From: Actinocrispum wychmicini
GTDB lineage: Bacteria > Actinomycetota > Actinomycetes > Mycobacteriales > Pseudonocardiaceae
Assembly: GCF_004345645.1 (NCBI RefSeq)
Contig: NZ_SLWS01000014.1
Coordinates: forward strand, 124,001-188,000
Length of the DNA: 64,000 nucleotides
Direction: 5' to 3'
In this document: positions 15,411 to 24,722 of the stretch, one piece after another
How positions within the stretch are numbered: the first letter of the stretch is position 1
How the letters are laid out: each line of letters opens with the position of its first letter
Notes under the pieces: model-generated
Database searches by the model: none
What the model was told of the DNA's origin: nothing
What the model saw: only the letters and a program-made list of their open reading frames with translations
Made by a program: the position numbers and the translations under genes

Positions 15411-16874
15411 CGACGGCCAGATCCGCGACCACGGCTGGTTCGGCGGGGAACAGAGCGACACCAGCTTGCCCTGTTCCTCGTTGTCCAGGTCGATTCCGTT
15501 GTCGACGGTGGCGACCACGTGACAGCCGGGGATGAACTGGTGGGCGTCGGACTGCCTCGGGTATCCGACGAGCACCACCGGGCCGGTCATGGTATCCGCT
15601 GGCGGACCCCAGTCCGCATAGGACATATGGCCGGAGTACGGCTGCGGCAGGCCGTGCTCCGGCCCGTAGTACTCGATCGCGGCGGTCTCGCCGTAGTTCC
15701 CGCCGAGGATCACGGCCTTGCCGCGCTGGTCGGCCGGGATCTCCTGCCACACGCGGGCCACGGTGGAGGTCAACTCGGGCCAGCCGTACTGTTCACCTTG
15801 TTCCTTGTTGACCCCGAGCACCGGCCCGTTCAACGCGCTGGCCGGCAGGATCGGCATGCCGACGACCAACGACACCACCACTCCGGTCGCGGCCCCCGCG
15901 ATCGCCACGCCTCGCCAGAGCGCCCTGCGGGACAGCCATTGCAGCACCGGCTCAACACCGGCGGGCATCAACAGCAGCAACAACGGCACCGAGTAGTACG
16001 GTTTTCCGCCCAGTACCAACAACTCCACGCACACAACCGGGTAGGCGACGGCGAACGCGCGTCCCCACGACAGCCGCCACAGCCGCCGGATGCCCGTGAT
16101 CCACACCGGCACGAGCACAGGTGACAGGTACACGAGCTGCATGGGCACGAACATGATCCGGTTCTCGGGGCCGTCGTCCTGGCTGATCCCGGACGCCACC
16201 GTGAGCATCGGGAAGTCGTGCGCGGCCTGCCACACCATGATCGGCGCGGCGAGCGCCAGCGTCACCAGCACCCCGACCGCCAACCACCAGCTGCGCAGCA
16301 CGTTCCGTGGCCCGAAGACGACCACACCGACCGCGAGCCCGGACACCAGCAGCAGCACCAGCCACTTGTTCGCCAGCCCCACCCCGATGATCGCGCCGAC
16401 CGCCACCCACCACCGTGGATCACCGGTCCGCAACAGCCGCATCACGGCGAGTCCCAACGCGACCCAGACAAGCATGTCGATGGTTGTCGTCGACACCATG
16501 TGCGTGACCACGACAACGTACGACGCCAACGCGGCCGAAGCGGCTGACACCCATTGCGCGGTCCGGCCGGCGCCGATCTCCCTGGCCACCAAGGCGACCA
16601 ACACGACGGTCGCCGCAGCGGCGAGCGTCGCGACCACACGCAACCCCATCGGCGTCTCCCCGAAGACCGTGGTGGCGATCCGGGCGAGCAGCGGAGTGAT
16701 CGGCGGCTGGTCGGTGTACCCCCAGTCCAGGCGCTTGCCCGCGGCGACGAAGTACAGCTCGTCCCGGTGGAATCCATACCGCCACGACAACGCCGTGGCG
16801 ACCGCGATCTGTACCGCGACGACGATGCCGACCGGGCGCGCCGCGAAGCGAGGTAACGAACCGGTTTCGTCCAT
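15393..16874 (-). CDS. GT39-type membrane glycosyltransferase
   Basis: An approximately 493-residue polytopic protein of the dolichyl-phosphate-mannose/ArnT superfamily (PMT_2, PF13231). The first loop carries RYGFHRDELYFVAAGKRLDWGYTDQPPITPLLARI. This includes the paired acidic residue (DE) and the DQPP segment typical of lipid-linked sugar transfer at the outer membrane face. About ten transmembrane segments follow, and then a C-terminal extracytoplasmic domain (GEQYGWPELTSTVARVW...VILGGNYGETAAIEYYG). ATG 16874 is preferred over the TTG at 16892. The sugar donor is likely polyprenyl-phosphate-linked. The acceptor is unknown. Confidence 0.88.
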   Translation of the reverse strand: MDETGSLPRFAARPVGIVVAVQIAVATALSWRYGFHRDELYFVAAGKRLDWGYTDQPPITPLLARIATTVFGETPMGLRVVATLAAAATVVLVALVAREIGAGRTAQWVSAASAALASYVVVVTHMVSTTTIDMLVWVALGLAVMRLLRTGDPRWWVAVGAIIGVGLANKWLVLLLVSGLAVGVVVFGPRNVLRSWWLAVGVLVTLALAAPIMVWQAAHDFPMLTVASGISQDDGPENRIMFVPMQLVYLSPVLVPVWITGIRRLWRLSWGRAFAVAYPVVCVELLVLGGKPYYSVPLLLLLMPAGVEPVLQWLSRRALWRGVAIAGAATGVVVSLVVGMPILPASALNGPVLGVNKEQGEQYGWPELTSTVARVWQEIPADQRGKAVILGGNYGETAAIEYYGPEHGLPQPYSGHMSYADWGPPADTMTGPVVLVGYPRQSDAHQFIPGCHVVATVDNGIDLDNEEQGKLVSLCSPPNQPWSRIWPSLRNFY

Positions 16875-16963
16875 GTCAGGCCCCCAAGCCAACGAAAGGT
16901 ACCTGATCCTAGGGTGATGCCGACGTTTCCGGCCATCACCTCATTTCGGGCTCCGGCCGGCGG

Positions 16964-17842
16964 TTATCGGCCGAGACGGACCCGCAGCACCGATCCGGAC
17001 GCCTCGGTCACGTACATGTCCCCGGGCCGCCCGAACCACTGCGCGAACCGCACCGACGTCGGATGGTCCAGCCCGGACAGCAGAACACACTTCCGGCCGG
17101 CCAGGTCCGTCCGGAAGACCTCGCCGCTGCCGTACGTGGCCACGTACAGCCGCAGGTCCGGGCCGAACGCCATGTCGTCGGGAAGCTTCCCGACGCCGTC
17201 CGGCGACAGCTCCACGAGCGTCTTCGGGTGGGTCGCGTCGGCCCGGGTCACGCGCACCACCGCCGACTTCGGGTCGAACAGCAACGTCGTGAAGACCTGG
17301 CCGCCGAGCGTCGCCACGCCGTCAGCCCCGGGCAGGTCCGTCTTCCAGTCCGGGTCGACCCGCCCACCCGGCCGGATCTTCACCAGCCCGGCGAACGGGT
17401 CGGCGACGTACAGGTTGCCCGCGGAGTCGAACTCGGCGCCGTTCGCCGAGCCGAACGCGTCCCCGGTCGCGTACACCGTGGGCCGCGGGTGCTCGGGGTC
17501 GAACCGAACCACCCCGGACGGCGCCCCATGGCTGGTCGCGTTGTTGCCGAAGTTCGCGTACAGCAGCCCGTCCGGCCCGCGGCGGATCGCCCCGGGCGCG
17601 TTGACCGGGACCGTGGCCCGAAGGTCGCCGGCCGGGCCGTACGCCTCCAGCCGGTTGGCGGTGAGATTGGCGATCCAGATCCGCCCGTGCCCGTCGAACT
17701 CGGCGTTCTCGTACCAGTCGGCACTGTGCAGGAACGTGCTGACCGTGGGCTTCGGGCCGGGGCAGGAGCCGTCGGATGCGGACGCGGTGGCCGGTGCGAC
17801 CGTTAGCCCCAGAACGGTCGCCGCCACAAGCAAAATCCTCAT
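16964..17842 (-). CDS. Secreted SMP-30/gluconolactonase-like beta-propeller
   Basis: A signal peptide (ILLVAATVLGLTVAPATASASD) leads into a six-bladed propeller. Blade repeats of the form NAEFDGHGRIWIANLTANRLEAY, GAEFDSAGNLYVADPFAGLVKI and DDMAFGPDLRLYVATYGSGEVFRT are visible. The fold matches SMP-30/gluconolactonase/LRE-like proteins. Catalytic metal ligands of true gluconolactonase cannot be assigned confidently, so an enzymatic role is not claimed. The gene is monocistronic. Confidence 0.8.
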   Translation of the reverse strand: MRILLVAATVLGLTVAPATASASDGSCPGPKPTVSTFLHSADWYENAEFDGHGRIWIANLTANRLEAYGPAGDLRATVPVNAPGAIRRGPDGLLYANFGNNATSHGAPSGVVRFDPEHPRPTVYATGDAFGSANGAEFDSAGNLYVADPFAGLVKIRPGGRVDPDWKTDLPGADGVATLGGQVFTTLLFDPKSAVVRVTRADATHPKTLVELSPDGVGKLPDDMAFGPDLRLYVATYGSGEVFRTDLAGRKCVLLSGLDHPTSVRFAQWFGRPGDMYVTEASGSVLRVRLGR

Positions 17843-17975
17843 GATTCACCGTACGGTGCTCCGCGTCGCCCGGGTGGAGCAATTCGCGCAGGCCTGTTCA
17901 CCCAACCGCGTGATGCCGTCACCATCTGTGCGCCGGCCGGGGCAAGCTGACCGCCGAAACGGACGGTGGGACAGC

Positions 17976-18931
17976 ATGGGAACGGTTTTCGAAAGCACCG
18001 ATCTGGACGAGATCTGCGAGTTCATCAGGGCGGGCTACACCTCGATGCGGCTGAGCCCTCGTTGCCCCCATCCCCGGATGCGGATCGTCCAGCATTCGCT
18101 GGGGCCCATCAAGATGTCTCCGACCTGCCTCGGCGTGGATCTCGACTACGTCTCCCACCCGATGGGCACGGTCGCCCTGGTCGACGTGGAGTCCGGCACG
18201 TTCCCCCGCCATACGACTGAGGGCGTGGCGGGTATGGTCCGGGCGAGGTGTTCTTCCTCGCCCAGCCCGATCGGCCCTTCACCGGCCGGGTGCGGCAAGT
18301 GCGCTTCACATATACCTCGCTGGAGCCGGCACTGCTGTCCCAGGTGGCCGCGACCGCGCCCGGCCGCACCGACCAGCCAGTGCGGCTGAGCGGCCATCGG
18401 CCGGTCTCCCCGGCCGCCGGTCGGCTGCTGCGACACGCCATCAGGTTCGTGCACGATCACGTACTCACCGACCCGACCGCCCTGGCCGCTCCGCTGATCG
18501 CTTCCACCGTCCCCCAGTGGATGGCGGCAACGGTCCTGAACGCCTTCCCCAACACCGCGGTGACCGATCCCACCATTGAAGACCGTCACGACTCCCACCC
18601 GGCCACCCTGCGCCGCGCCATCGCCTTCATCGACGACCACGCCCACCACGACATCACCGTCGCCGACATCGCCGCCGCCACGCACGTCACCATCCGCGCC
18701 CTGCAATACGCCTTCCGCCGCCACCGCGACACCACCCCCATGGGCTACCTGCGCCAAGTCCGCCTGCACCACGCCCACCAGGAACTCATGGCCGCCGACC
18801 CCACCACCGGCGCCACCGTCACCCAGATCGCCGCCCACTGGGGCTTCTTCCATCCTGGACGCTTCGCCCATCACTACCGTCACACATACGGCCACCCGCC
18901 GCACGAAACCCTGCTCCGCCACACCCGCTGA
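17976..18931 (+). pseudogene. AraC-family regulator, split by a -1 frameshift
   Basis: The N-terminal half reads from ATG 17976 (MGTVFESTDLDEICEFIRAG...LDYVSHPMGTVALVDVESG), which is an AraC-binding-like domain. The frame then breaks near 18231-18236. The C-terminal half continues in another frame as YGPGEVFFLAQPDRPF and runs to 18931, through a complete AraC HTH pair (ITVADIAAATHVTIRALQYAFRRHRDTTPMGYL and VTQIAAHWGFFHPGRFAHHYRHTYGHPP). Adding one T in GGTATGG (18231-18237) would restore the continuous sequence VAGYGPGEVFFLAQ. The gene is thus either a recent pseudogene or carries a sequence error. A short internal product from GTG 18248 retaining the DNA-binding half is possible. No partner gene is obvious. 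Confidence 0.8.
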
Positions 18932-19024
18932 CCCGCCTGTCGTCACCCTACCGGGATGTCAGACAGGACAACTTGGCTTGGGCTCGCTACGGTCAGGTCA
19001 GCCGATCCGGAAATGAGGCGCGAC

Positions 19025-19747
19025 ATGCCGTATGTGGACCTGTCCGAGCTGGCCCGGCAGCGCGGCGGCTCGCAGCCGCTGCGGGGTTACCTCGTCAAGC
19101 CCGACGGCGACGGCCCGTGGCCCGGTGTCGTGGTGGTGCACGAGGCGTGGGGCGTGGACGACGTGATGCGTCGGCAGGCCGAGCGGCTCGCCGGGGCGGG
19201 CAATCTCGCGCTGCTGGTCGACCTGTACAGCCAGGGTGGTGCGGCGCGGTGCCTGGTGGGCACGTTCCGTTCGGTCCTGACCGGTTCGGGCCGGGCGTTC
19301 CGGGACATCGAGGTGGCCCGGCAGTGGTTGGGCCAGTCATCGGACTGTACGGGCAAAACCGGCATCATCGGCTTCTGTATGGGCGGTGCTTTCGCCTTAC
19401 TCACGGCGAAATCGGGCTTTGACGCGTCCTCGGTGAACTACGGGGTGCTGCCGCGTGACCTGGACTCCGCGTTGGACGGTGCGTGCCCGATCGTCGCCAG
19501 CTACGGCGGCAAGGACCGGCCGTTCCGCAGCGCCCCCGCCAAGCTGGAGGCGGCGCTCACCAAGGCCGGCGTTCCGCACGACGTCAAGATGTACCCCTCG
19601 GCCGGGCACTCGTTCCTCAACGACGCCGAGACCGGACCGGGCTTCCTGCGCCCGCTGATGCGGGTGGCCGGGATCGGCCCGGAACCGACCGCGGCCGCCG
19701 ACGCCTGGCAGCGCATCGACGACTTCTTCGCCGAACACCTGAAATGA
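19025..19747 (+). CDS. Dienelactone hydrolase family protein
   Basis: An alpha/beta-hydrolase of about 240 residues. The dienelactone hydrolase triad is complete: nucleophile Cys in GFCMGG, Asp in YGGKDRP and His in AGHSFLND. The structural Glu in VVHEAWG is also present. ATG 19025 gives the family-typical N-terminus (MPYVDLSELARQRGGSQPLRGYLVKP) and has a weak GAGG upstream. ATG 18956 would add 23 unrelated residues. Classical members open dienelactones to maleylacetate. The hydroxyquinol cluster 25 kb away also makes maleylacetate, but linkage is too weak to assign this gene to it. It is followed closely by an MmcQ/YjbR gene. Confidence 0.9.
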   Translation: MPYVDLSELARQRGGSQPLRGYLVKPDGDGPWPGVVVVHEAWGVDDVMRRQAERLAGAGNLALLVDLYSQGGAARCLVGTFRSVLTGSGRAFRDIEVARQWLGQSSDCTGKTGIIGFCMGGAFALLTAKSGFDASSVNYGVLPRDLDSALDGACPIVASYGGKDRPFRSAPAKLEAALTKAGVPHDVKMYPSAGHSFLNDAETGPGFLRPLMRVAGIGPEPTAAADAWQRIDDFFAEHLK

Positions 19748-19754
19748 GCCGACA

Positions 19755-20147
19755 TTGAGCACCTGGGACGACGTACGCCGGCTCGCGATGGGGCTGCCGT
19801 TGGTGGAGGAACGGGACACTGAGGACGACGTCCTGCAGTGGCGGGTCAAGGACAAGCTGTTCGTGTGGGAACGCCCGCTGCGCCAGGGGGACATCGCGGC
19901 GCTCGGCGAGTCCGCGCCGGACGGCCCGATCCTCGCCGCCCGAACCCCTGACGTCGGTGCCAAGGCAGCGCTGCTGGCCGACAACCCGAAGGTGTACTTC
20001 ACCACCCCGCACTTCGACGGATACCCGGCGGTGCTCGTCCGGCTGGACGAGATCGAGGTGAAGGAGTTGGCGGAACTCGTGGTGGAGGCCTGGCTGGGCC
20101 GGGCCCCAAGACGCGTGGCCAAGCAGTACCTCGCCGACCGCCGCTGA
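19755..20147 (+). CDS. MmcQ/YjbR family protein
   Basis: A 130-residue protein of the double-wing MmcQ/YjbR fold, seen in WDDVRRLAMGLPLVEERDTEDDVLQWRVKDKLFVWERP and PHFDGYPAVLVRLDEIEVKELAELVVEAWLGRAPRRVAKQYL. Members are small, probably DNA-binding proteins of unknown role. The start is TTG 19755, seven bases after the hydrolase stop, so the two genes likely form an operon. It converges with the molybdoenzyme gene, with one base between them. Confidence 0.85.
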   Translation: MSTWDDVRRLAMGLPLVEERDTEDDVLQWRVKDKLFVWERPLRQGDIAALGESAPDGPILAARTPDVGAKAALLADNPKVYFTTPHFDGYPAVLVRLDEIEVKELAELVVEAWLGRAPRRVAKQYLADRR

Positions 20148-20148
20148 C

Positions 20149-22416
20149 TCAGGGGCGGCGGCCGACGGTGACCGGCGGGACCGGGCCGTCGAAGCGTTCC
20201 ACTTGGACCAGGGCGTGTTGGCCGGTGCAGCCTTGGGCCAGGCGGGAGGAGCCTCGGTCGGCGGTCAGCACGTTCGGGTTGCCGTGCGCGCACAACGCAC
20301 CGCTGGGGTGATCCGCGACCGGGTCGAACCAGGCGCCGGTCGGCAGTTGCACGACACGTTCCCGCAGTTCTTCGGACAGCACGGCACCGGCCAGGCACGC
20401 GCCGCGGTCGTTGAACACACGCACGATGTCGCCGTCGGCGATGCCGCGGGCGGCCGCGTCCGCCGGGTGGATCCGGATCGCTTCCCGGCCGGCGACCTTG
20501 GCCGCCTGGCTGGTCGGTCCGACGTCCAGTTGGCTGTGCAGCCGGGTGCTGGGCTGGTTGGCGATCAGGTGCAACGGGAAGTCCTGGGCGCGCGGGCCGC
20601 CGAGCCAGTCCTCGGGTTCGAGCCAGGTCGGATGGCTGGGGCAGTCGTCGTACCCGAAGCCCGCCACGGTCGCCGAGGTGATCTCGATCCGTCCGCTCGG
20701 GGTCGGCAACGCGTGCGTGTCCGGGTCGGACCGGAAGTCGGCGAACAGGGTGCGGTCCGTTTCCCCTTGGGGGAGAACGAGTTCGCCGGCCGCCCAGAAG
20801 TCGTCGAACGACGGCACCTCGTCACCCAGACCCTGGTACAGGTGCTCCAGCCACTGCCGGACGGTCCGGCCCTCGGTGAACTCCGCCGAGACGCCCATCC
20901 GCGAGGCGAGGCCCGTGAAGATCGCGTAGTCGTCCCGCGCGAGGCCGGCCGGTGGGGCGATCCGGTGCATCGCGATCAGGTGGGTGTCCCGTCGACCCGC
21001 GCCGAAGTCCTCCCGTTCGACCATGGTCGTCGTGGGCAGCACGATGTCCGCGTTCCGGGCGGTCGCTGTCCAGTACGGCTCGTGCACCACCACGGTGTCC
21101 GGCCGGGCGAACGCGGTCCGCAGCCGGTTGAGGTCCTGGTGGTGGTGGAACGGGTTGCCGCCGGCCCAGTAGACCAGCCGGATGTCCGGGTACGTCCGCG
21201 TCGAGCCGTCGAACTCGTACTGTCCGCCCGGGTTCAACAGCATGTCCGCGATCCGGGCGACCGGGATGAACTCCCTGACCGGGTTCACCCCCTGCGGCAG
21301 GGCCGGGATCCGGACGTCCGGACCGGTCGAGCCGACGTCGCCCATGGACCCGTAGCCGTGCCCGAAACCGCCGCCGGGCAGGCCGATCTGGCCGAGCATG
21401 GCGGCCAGCGCGATCCCCGCCCACACCGGCTGTTCGCCGTGCTGGGTCCGCTGCAGTGACCAGGTGACCGTGATCATCGTCCGTGACCTGGCCATCCGCC
21501 TGGCCAGCGCGACGATGTCCGCGGCCGGGATCTCGGTGATCGCGGCGGCCCACGCCGCGTCCTTGACCACGCCGTCCTCGCCGCCGGTCAGGTACCGCTC
21601 GAACTCGTCGTATCCGGTGCAGTACCTGTCGAGGAAGTCCTTGTCGTGCAGCCCTTCCGCGCACAGGGTGTGGGCGAGGCCGAGCATCAGCGCGGTGTCC
21701 GTGCCCGGCCGGACCGGATACCATCTCGCCTCTACTGTGGACGGAAGGTCGGCGCGGAACGGCCCGACCAGCGCGATGTCCACTCCGGACCTGGCCAGGT
21801 CGTGCAGGTGGCCGGGCATGGTGTGCTTGGTGACCCCGCCGGGGGTGACGAACAGGTTCTTCGCCGGCACCCCGCCGAACGCCACGAGCAGCTCGGTGTT
21901 CTGGACGATCGTCGGCCACGTGGACCCGTTGAACAGCACGGAGTGCGCCTCGCCGACCACGTGCGGCAGCAACACCATCGACGTGCCGAAGCTGTACGTG
22001 CCCTTGCCCGCGGTGTACCCGCCGACCAGGTTCAGGAACCGGCGCAACTGGCTCTGCGCGTGGTGGAACCGCCCGGCGCTGGCCCAGCCGTACGAGCCGC
22101 CGTAGATCGCCTGGTTGCCGTGGTCCGTGCGGATCCGCTGGAGTTCGCCGGCGACCAGGTCGAACGCTTCGTCCCAGCTGACTTCGACGAACTCGTCCCG
22201 CCCGCGCCGCTCGTCCGGGCCGGGCCCGTGCTCCAGCCAGCCACGGCGAACGGCCGGCGCGGCGACCCGGCTGCGGTGGCCGAGCGTGGCCTTGAGGTTG
22301 TCGAGCAGGGGTGACGGCGCCGGGTCGGCCGGATGCGGCCGAACCCGCAGCTCACCGTCCTGGTCCACTTCGGCGAGAAACGCTCCCCAGTGCGATGTGC
22401 TCGGCAGGATCGTCAT
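20149..22416 (-). CDS. Molybdopterin oxidoreductase, biotin/methionine sulfoxide reductase-like
   Basis: A 755-residue DMSO-reductase-family enzyme of the TorA/BisC branch. Tyr109 and Trp111 in GGSYGWASAG and Ser142 in GTYSFGTS correspond to the Tyr/Trp and Mo-ligating Ser of R. sphaeroides DMSO reductase, with the same 31-residue spacing between Trp and Ser. The C-terminal molydopterin-dinucleotide-binding domain (LHLIANQPSTRLHSQLD...GREAIRIHPADAAARGI) is intact. No Tat signal or N-terminal Fe-S cluster motif is present, so it should be a cytoplasmic single-cofactor reductase like BisC. It probably reduces biotin or methionine sulfoxide, or a similar S/N-oxide. No chaperone or membrane partner is adjacent. 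Confidence 0.9.
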   Translation of the reverse strand: MTILPSTSHWGAFLAEVDQDGELRVRPHPADPAPSPLLDNLKATLGHRSRVAAPAVRRGWLEHGPGPDERRGRDEFVEVSWDEAFDLVAGELQRIRTDHGNQAIYGGSYGWASAGRFHHAQSQLRRFLNLVGGYTAGKGTYSFGTSMVLLPHVVGEAHSVLFNGSTWPTIVQNTELLVAFGGVPAKNLFVTPGGVTKHTMPGHLHDLARSGVDIALVGPFRADLPSTVEARWYPVRPGTDTALMLGLAHTLCAEGLHDKDFLDRYCTGYDEFERYLTGGEDGVVKDAAWAAAITEIPAADIVALARRMARSRTMITVTWSLQRTQHGEQPVWAGIALAAMLGQIGLPGGGFGHGYGSMGDVGSTGPDVRIPALPQGVNPVREFIPVARIADMLLNPGGQYEFDGSTRTYPDIRLVYWAGGNPFHHHQDLNRLRTAFARPDTVVVHEPYWTATARNADIVLPTTTMVEREDFGAGRRDTHLIAMHRIAPPAGLARDDYAIFTGLASRMGVSAEFTEGRTVRQWLEHLYQGLGDEVPSFDDFWAAGELVLPQGETDRTLFADFRSDPDTHALPTPSGRIEITSATVAGFGYDDCPSHPTWLEPEDWLGGPRAQDFPLHLIANQPSTRLHSQLDVGPTSQAAKVAGREAIRIHPADAAARGIADGDIVRVFNDRGACLAGAVLSEELRERVVQLPTGAWFDPVADHPSGALCAHGNPNVLTADRGSSRLAQGCTGQHALVQVERFDGPVPPVTVGRRP

Positions 22417-22585
22417 ACCTACACCATCCGTCTTCCGGGTCTCGAACGCGACCCGATATTGGTCACGTGCGTTCGGCGGCGCCTGAGTTCAGCGGGTCGG
22501 CCGCGCGGGAACCGTTCCTTCAGTGGGTGTGCGAGTGCCCGGGTGTTGACAGACTGGTGTCGACGGCAGGACGATGACCGGCGCT

Positions 22586-22597
22586 GCAATCGTTTGC
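22586..22597. promoter_or_regulatory. LacI-type operator candidate, importer promoter
   Basis: GCAATCGTTTGC is an imperfect palindrome (GCAA and TTGC half-sites around a CG centre) 39 bases before the solute-binding-protein start. The same word occurs upstream of the LacI gene at 28227-28238. This supports regulation of this operon by that protein. Confidence 0.6.
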
Positions 22598-22635
22598 CGT
22601 CGTGCTCAATCCGTCCCGACGTAAAAGGAGCACGC

Positions 22636-23844
22636 ATGCCTGTCCGAGGGTGGTTGCCGACCGTGGTCACCTGTGTCGCGCTGGTCGCGACGGGGTGCGG
22701 TAACGGCAGTGCGAAGGGCGGCGGCGCCGGGCCGCTCGTGATCGGCGCGTCGCTGCCGTTGACCGGCCAGTTCTCCCAACCGGGTGGGGAGGCCAAGCGG
22801 GGCTACGAGATCTGGCGCGACATGGTGAACGCGACCGGCGGCCTGCTCGGCCGCCAGGTCGAGCTGAAGATCACCGACGACGCCAGCAACCAGGACACCA
22901 TCATCAGCGACTACACGAAGCTGATCACCCAGGACAAGGTCGACCTGTTGCTGGGCAGCTTCTCGTCGCTGTTGAACTACCCGGCGTCCGCGGTGGCCGA
23001 GAAGAACAAGATGCTGTACGTCGAGCCGGCCGGCGGCGCGCCGAACATGTTCAGCCGCGGTTTCAAGATGCTGTTCTTCGCCCAGCCCGCGACCGCGCCG
23101 CACCAGGCGGACGGGGTGGTGCAATGGTTGGCATCGCTGCCCGCGGCGAGCCGCCCGGCCACCGCCGCGTACATCACGCAGGATGATCCGTTCACCCGAC
23201 CGGCCATCGAGTCGCTGCAGAAGCAGCTGGAGGCGGCCGGGGTGAAAACCCTGTACTCCCAGGTGTATCCCGCGGACACCACGAACTTCCAGCCGCTGGC
23301 CAGCGCGATCGCCGGTGGCAAACCGGATCTGGTGGCCCAGGGCGCCCAGTTCGAGGACGGCATCGGCGCCGTGCGGGCGTTGAAGCAGATCGGGTTCTCG
23401 CCGAAGGTGCTGTTCCAGACCAACGCCCCGGGCAACGGGAAGGAGTACAGCGACGGGATCGGGATGCCCGCGACCGAGGGCGTGTTCTACTGCACGAGCT
23501 GGAGTGAGAACGCCAAGACGCCGTTGAACGCGGACTTCAACGCCGAATACCGCAAACGTTTCGGATCCGACCCAGCCGAGGACGCGGCCGACGGGTTCGC
23601 CGCCGCACAGGTTCTGCAGGCCGCGGTGACCGCGGTCGGCAAGGTCGACCAGGCGGCGCTCGCCGACTGGCTGCGCGCCAACCAGGTGCCGACCATTCTC
23701 GGCACGCTGAAGTGGGCGCCGACCGGTGAACCGCAGACCGCGTTCATGCTCGCCCAGTGGCAGGGCGGCAAGGTGGAGGTGGTGTCGCCCAAGGAGGCCG
23801 CGACCACGGACAGGATCGTGTTCCCGAAGCCGGGGTGGCAATGA
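22636..23844 (+). CDS. ABC importer substrate-binding lipoprotein (LivJ-type)
   Basis: A periplasmic-binding-protein type I of the branched-chain amino acid/amide/urea class, about 402 residues. A lipobox is visible at LVATGCGNG, with the lipidated Cys near residue 22. The fold opens VIGASLPLTGQFSQPGGEAKRGYEIWRDMVNATGGLLGRQVELKITDDASN, as in LivJ/UrtA/AmiC relatives. Start ATG 22636 follows AAAGGAG. Its TGA overlaps the permease ATG by four bases. With the following three genes it encodes a complete importer. The ligand cannot be read from sequence; LacI control makes a non-amino-acid substrate plausible. Confidence 0.93.
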   Translation: MPVRGWLPTVVTCVALVATGCGNGSAKGGGAGPLVIGASLPLTGQFSQPGGEAKRGYEIWRDMVNATGGLLGRQVELKITDDASNQDTIISDYTKLITQDKVDLLLGSFSSLLNYPASAVAEKNKMLYVEPAGGAPNMFSRGFKMLFFAQPATAPHQADGVVQWLASLPAASRPATAAYITQDDPFTRPAIESLQKQLEAAGVKTLYSQVYPADTTNFQPLASAIAGGKPDLVAQGAQFEDGIGAVRALKQIGFSPKVLFQTNAPGNGKEYSDGIGMPATEGVFYCTSWSENAKTPLNADFNAEYRKRFGSDPAEDAADGFAAAQVLQAAVTAVGKVDQAALADWLRANQVPTILGTLKWAPTGEPQTAFMLAQWQGGKVEVVSPKEAATTDRIVFPKPGWQ

Positions 23845-24722
23845 CGCAACTGCTCCAGACGGTCGTGCTCGGCCTGCTCATCGGCGGCGTGTACGCGCTG
23901 ATGGCGGCCGGGCTGACCCTGGTGTTCGGGATCATGGGGATCGTCAACGTCGCCCAGGGCGCGTTCCTCGTGCTGGTGGCGATGGTGACGTGGAAGGTCT
24001 GGTCGCTCACCGGGATCGACCCGATCGTGCTCGCGCTGGCCACCACGCCGGCCATGTTCGGCCTGGGATGGCTGCTGTACCGGCTGGTGGTGGTCCGGGT
24101 CCGCCAGTCGACGCCGGCCATGTCGATGCTGCTGACGTTCGGCATCGCGCTGACCATCGAGGGCGTCCTGAACGTCACGGCCGGCAATCGTTTCCGGTCG
24201 GCCACCCCGGCCTACTTCGCCGAGTCGTTCCACATCGGACAGGTCGCGCTGCCCAAGGCACAGGTGTACGGCTGCGCGGCCGCGCTTCTGGTGCTGGGCC
24301 TGCTGTATCTCGTCCTGAACCGGACGTGGACCGGCCGGGCGATCCGGGCGTCCGCGCAGAACCCGAGCGGTGCCGCGCTGGTCGGGATCAGTGCGTCCAC
24401 AGTGGCCGCGCTATCGTTTGCACTGGGCGCGGCCACGGCCGGCACGGGTGGGTCGATCCTGTCCGTGCTGTACCCGTTCTTCCCGGCGTCACACTACGAC
24501 TGGATCGCCAAGCTGCTCGGCATCATCGTGTTGGGCGGCATGGGATCGCTGCGCGGCGCCTGGGTGGGCGCGCTGATTCTCGGCCTCGCCGAGACGGCCA
24601 CCGCCACCTACGGCTCGCCGCGCTGGTCGACACTCGTTTTCTACGCGGTGATCCTGCTGGTGTTGCTTGTCCGCCCGCACGGGCTGTTCGGCACCCGACT
24701 GCGTGAGGACGTCGCGACATGA
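23841..24722 (+). CDS. ABC importer permease (LivH-type)
   Basis: A polytopic permease of 293 residues. The signature GLLIGGVYALMAAGLTLVFGIMGIVNVAQGAFLVLVAMV at the N-terminus and KLLGIIVLGGMGSLRGAWVGALILGLAETATATYGS near the end mark the LivH/UrtB family. The latter includes the EAA-like loop that contacts the ATPase. It begins within the stop of the binding-protein gene (ATGA) and ends overlapping the LivM-LivG gene by four bases. Translation of the operon is therefore coupled. Confidence 0.93.
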   Translation: MTQLLQTVVLGLLIGGVYALMAAGLTLVFGIMGIVNVAQGAFLVLVAMVTWKVWSLTGIDPIVLALATTPAMFGLGWLLYRLVVVRVRQSTPAMSMLLTFGIALTIEGVLNVTAGNRFRSATPAYFAESFHIGQVALPKAQVYGCAAALLVLGLLYLVLNRTWTGRAIRASAQNPSGAALVGISASTVAALSFALGAATAGTGGSILSVLYPFFPASHYDWIAKLLGIIVLGGMGSLRGAWVGALILGLAETATATYGSPRWSTLVFYAVILLVLLVRPHGLFGTRLREDVAT

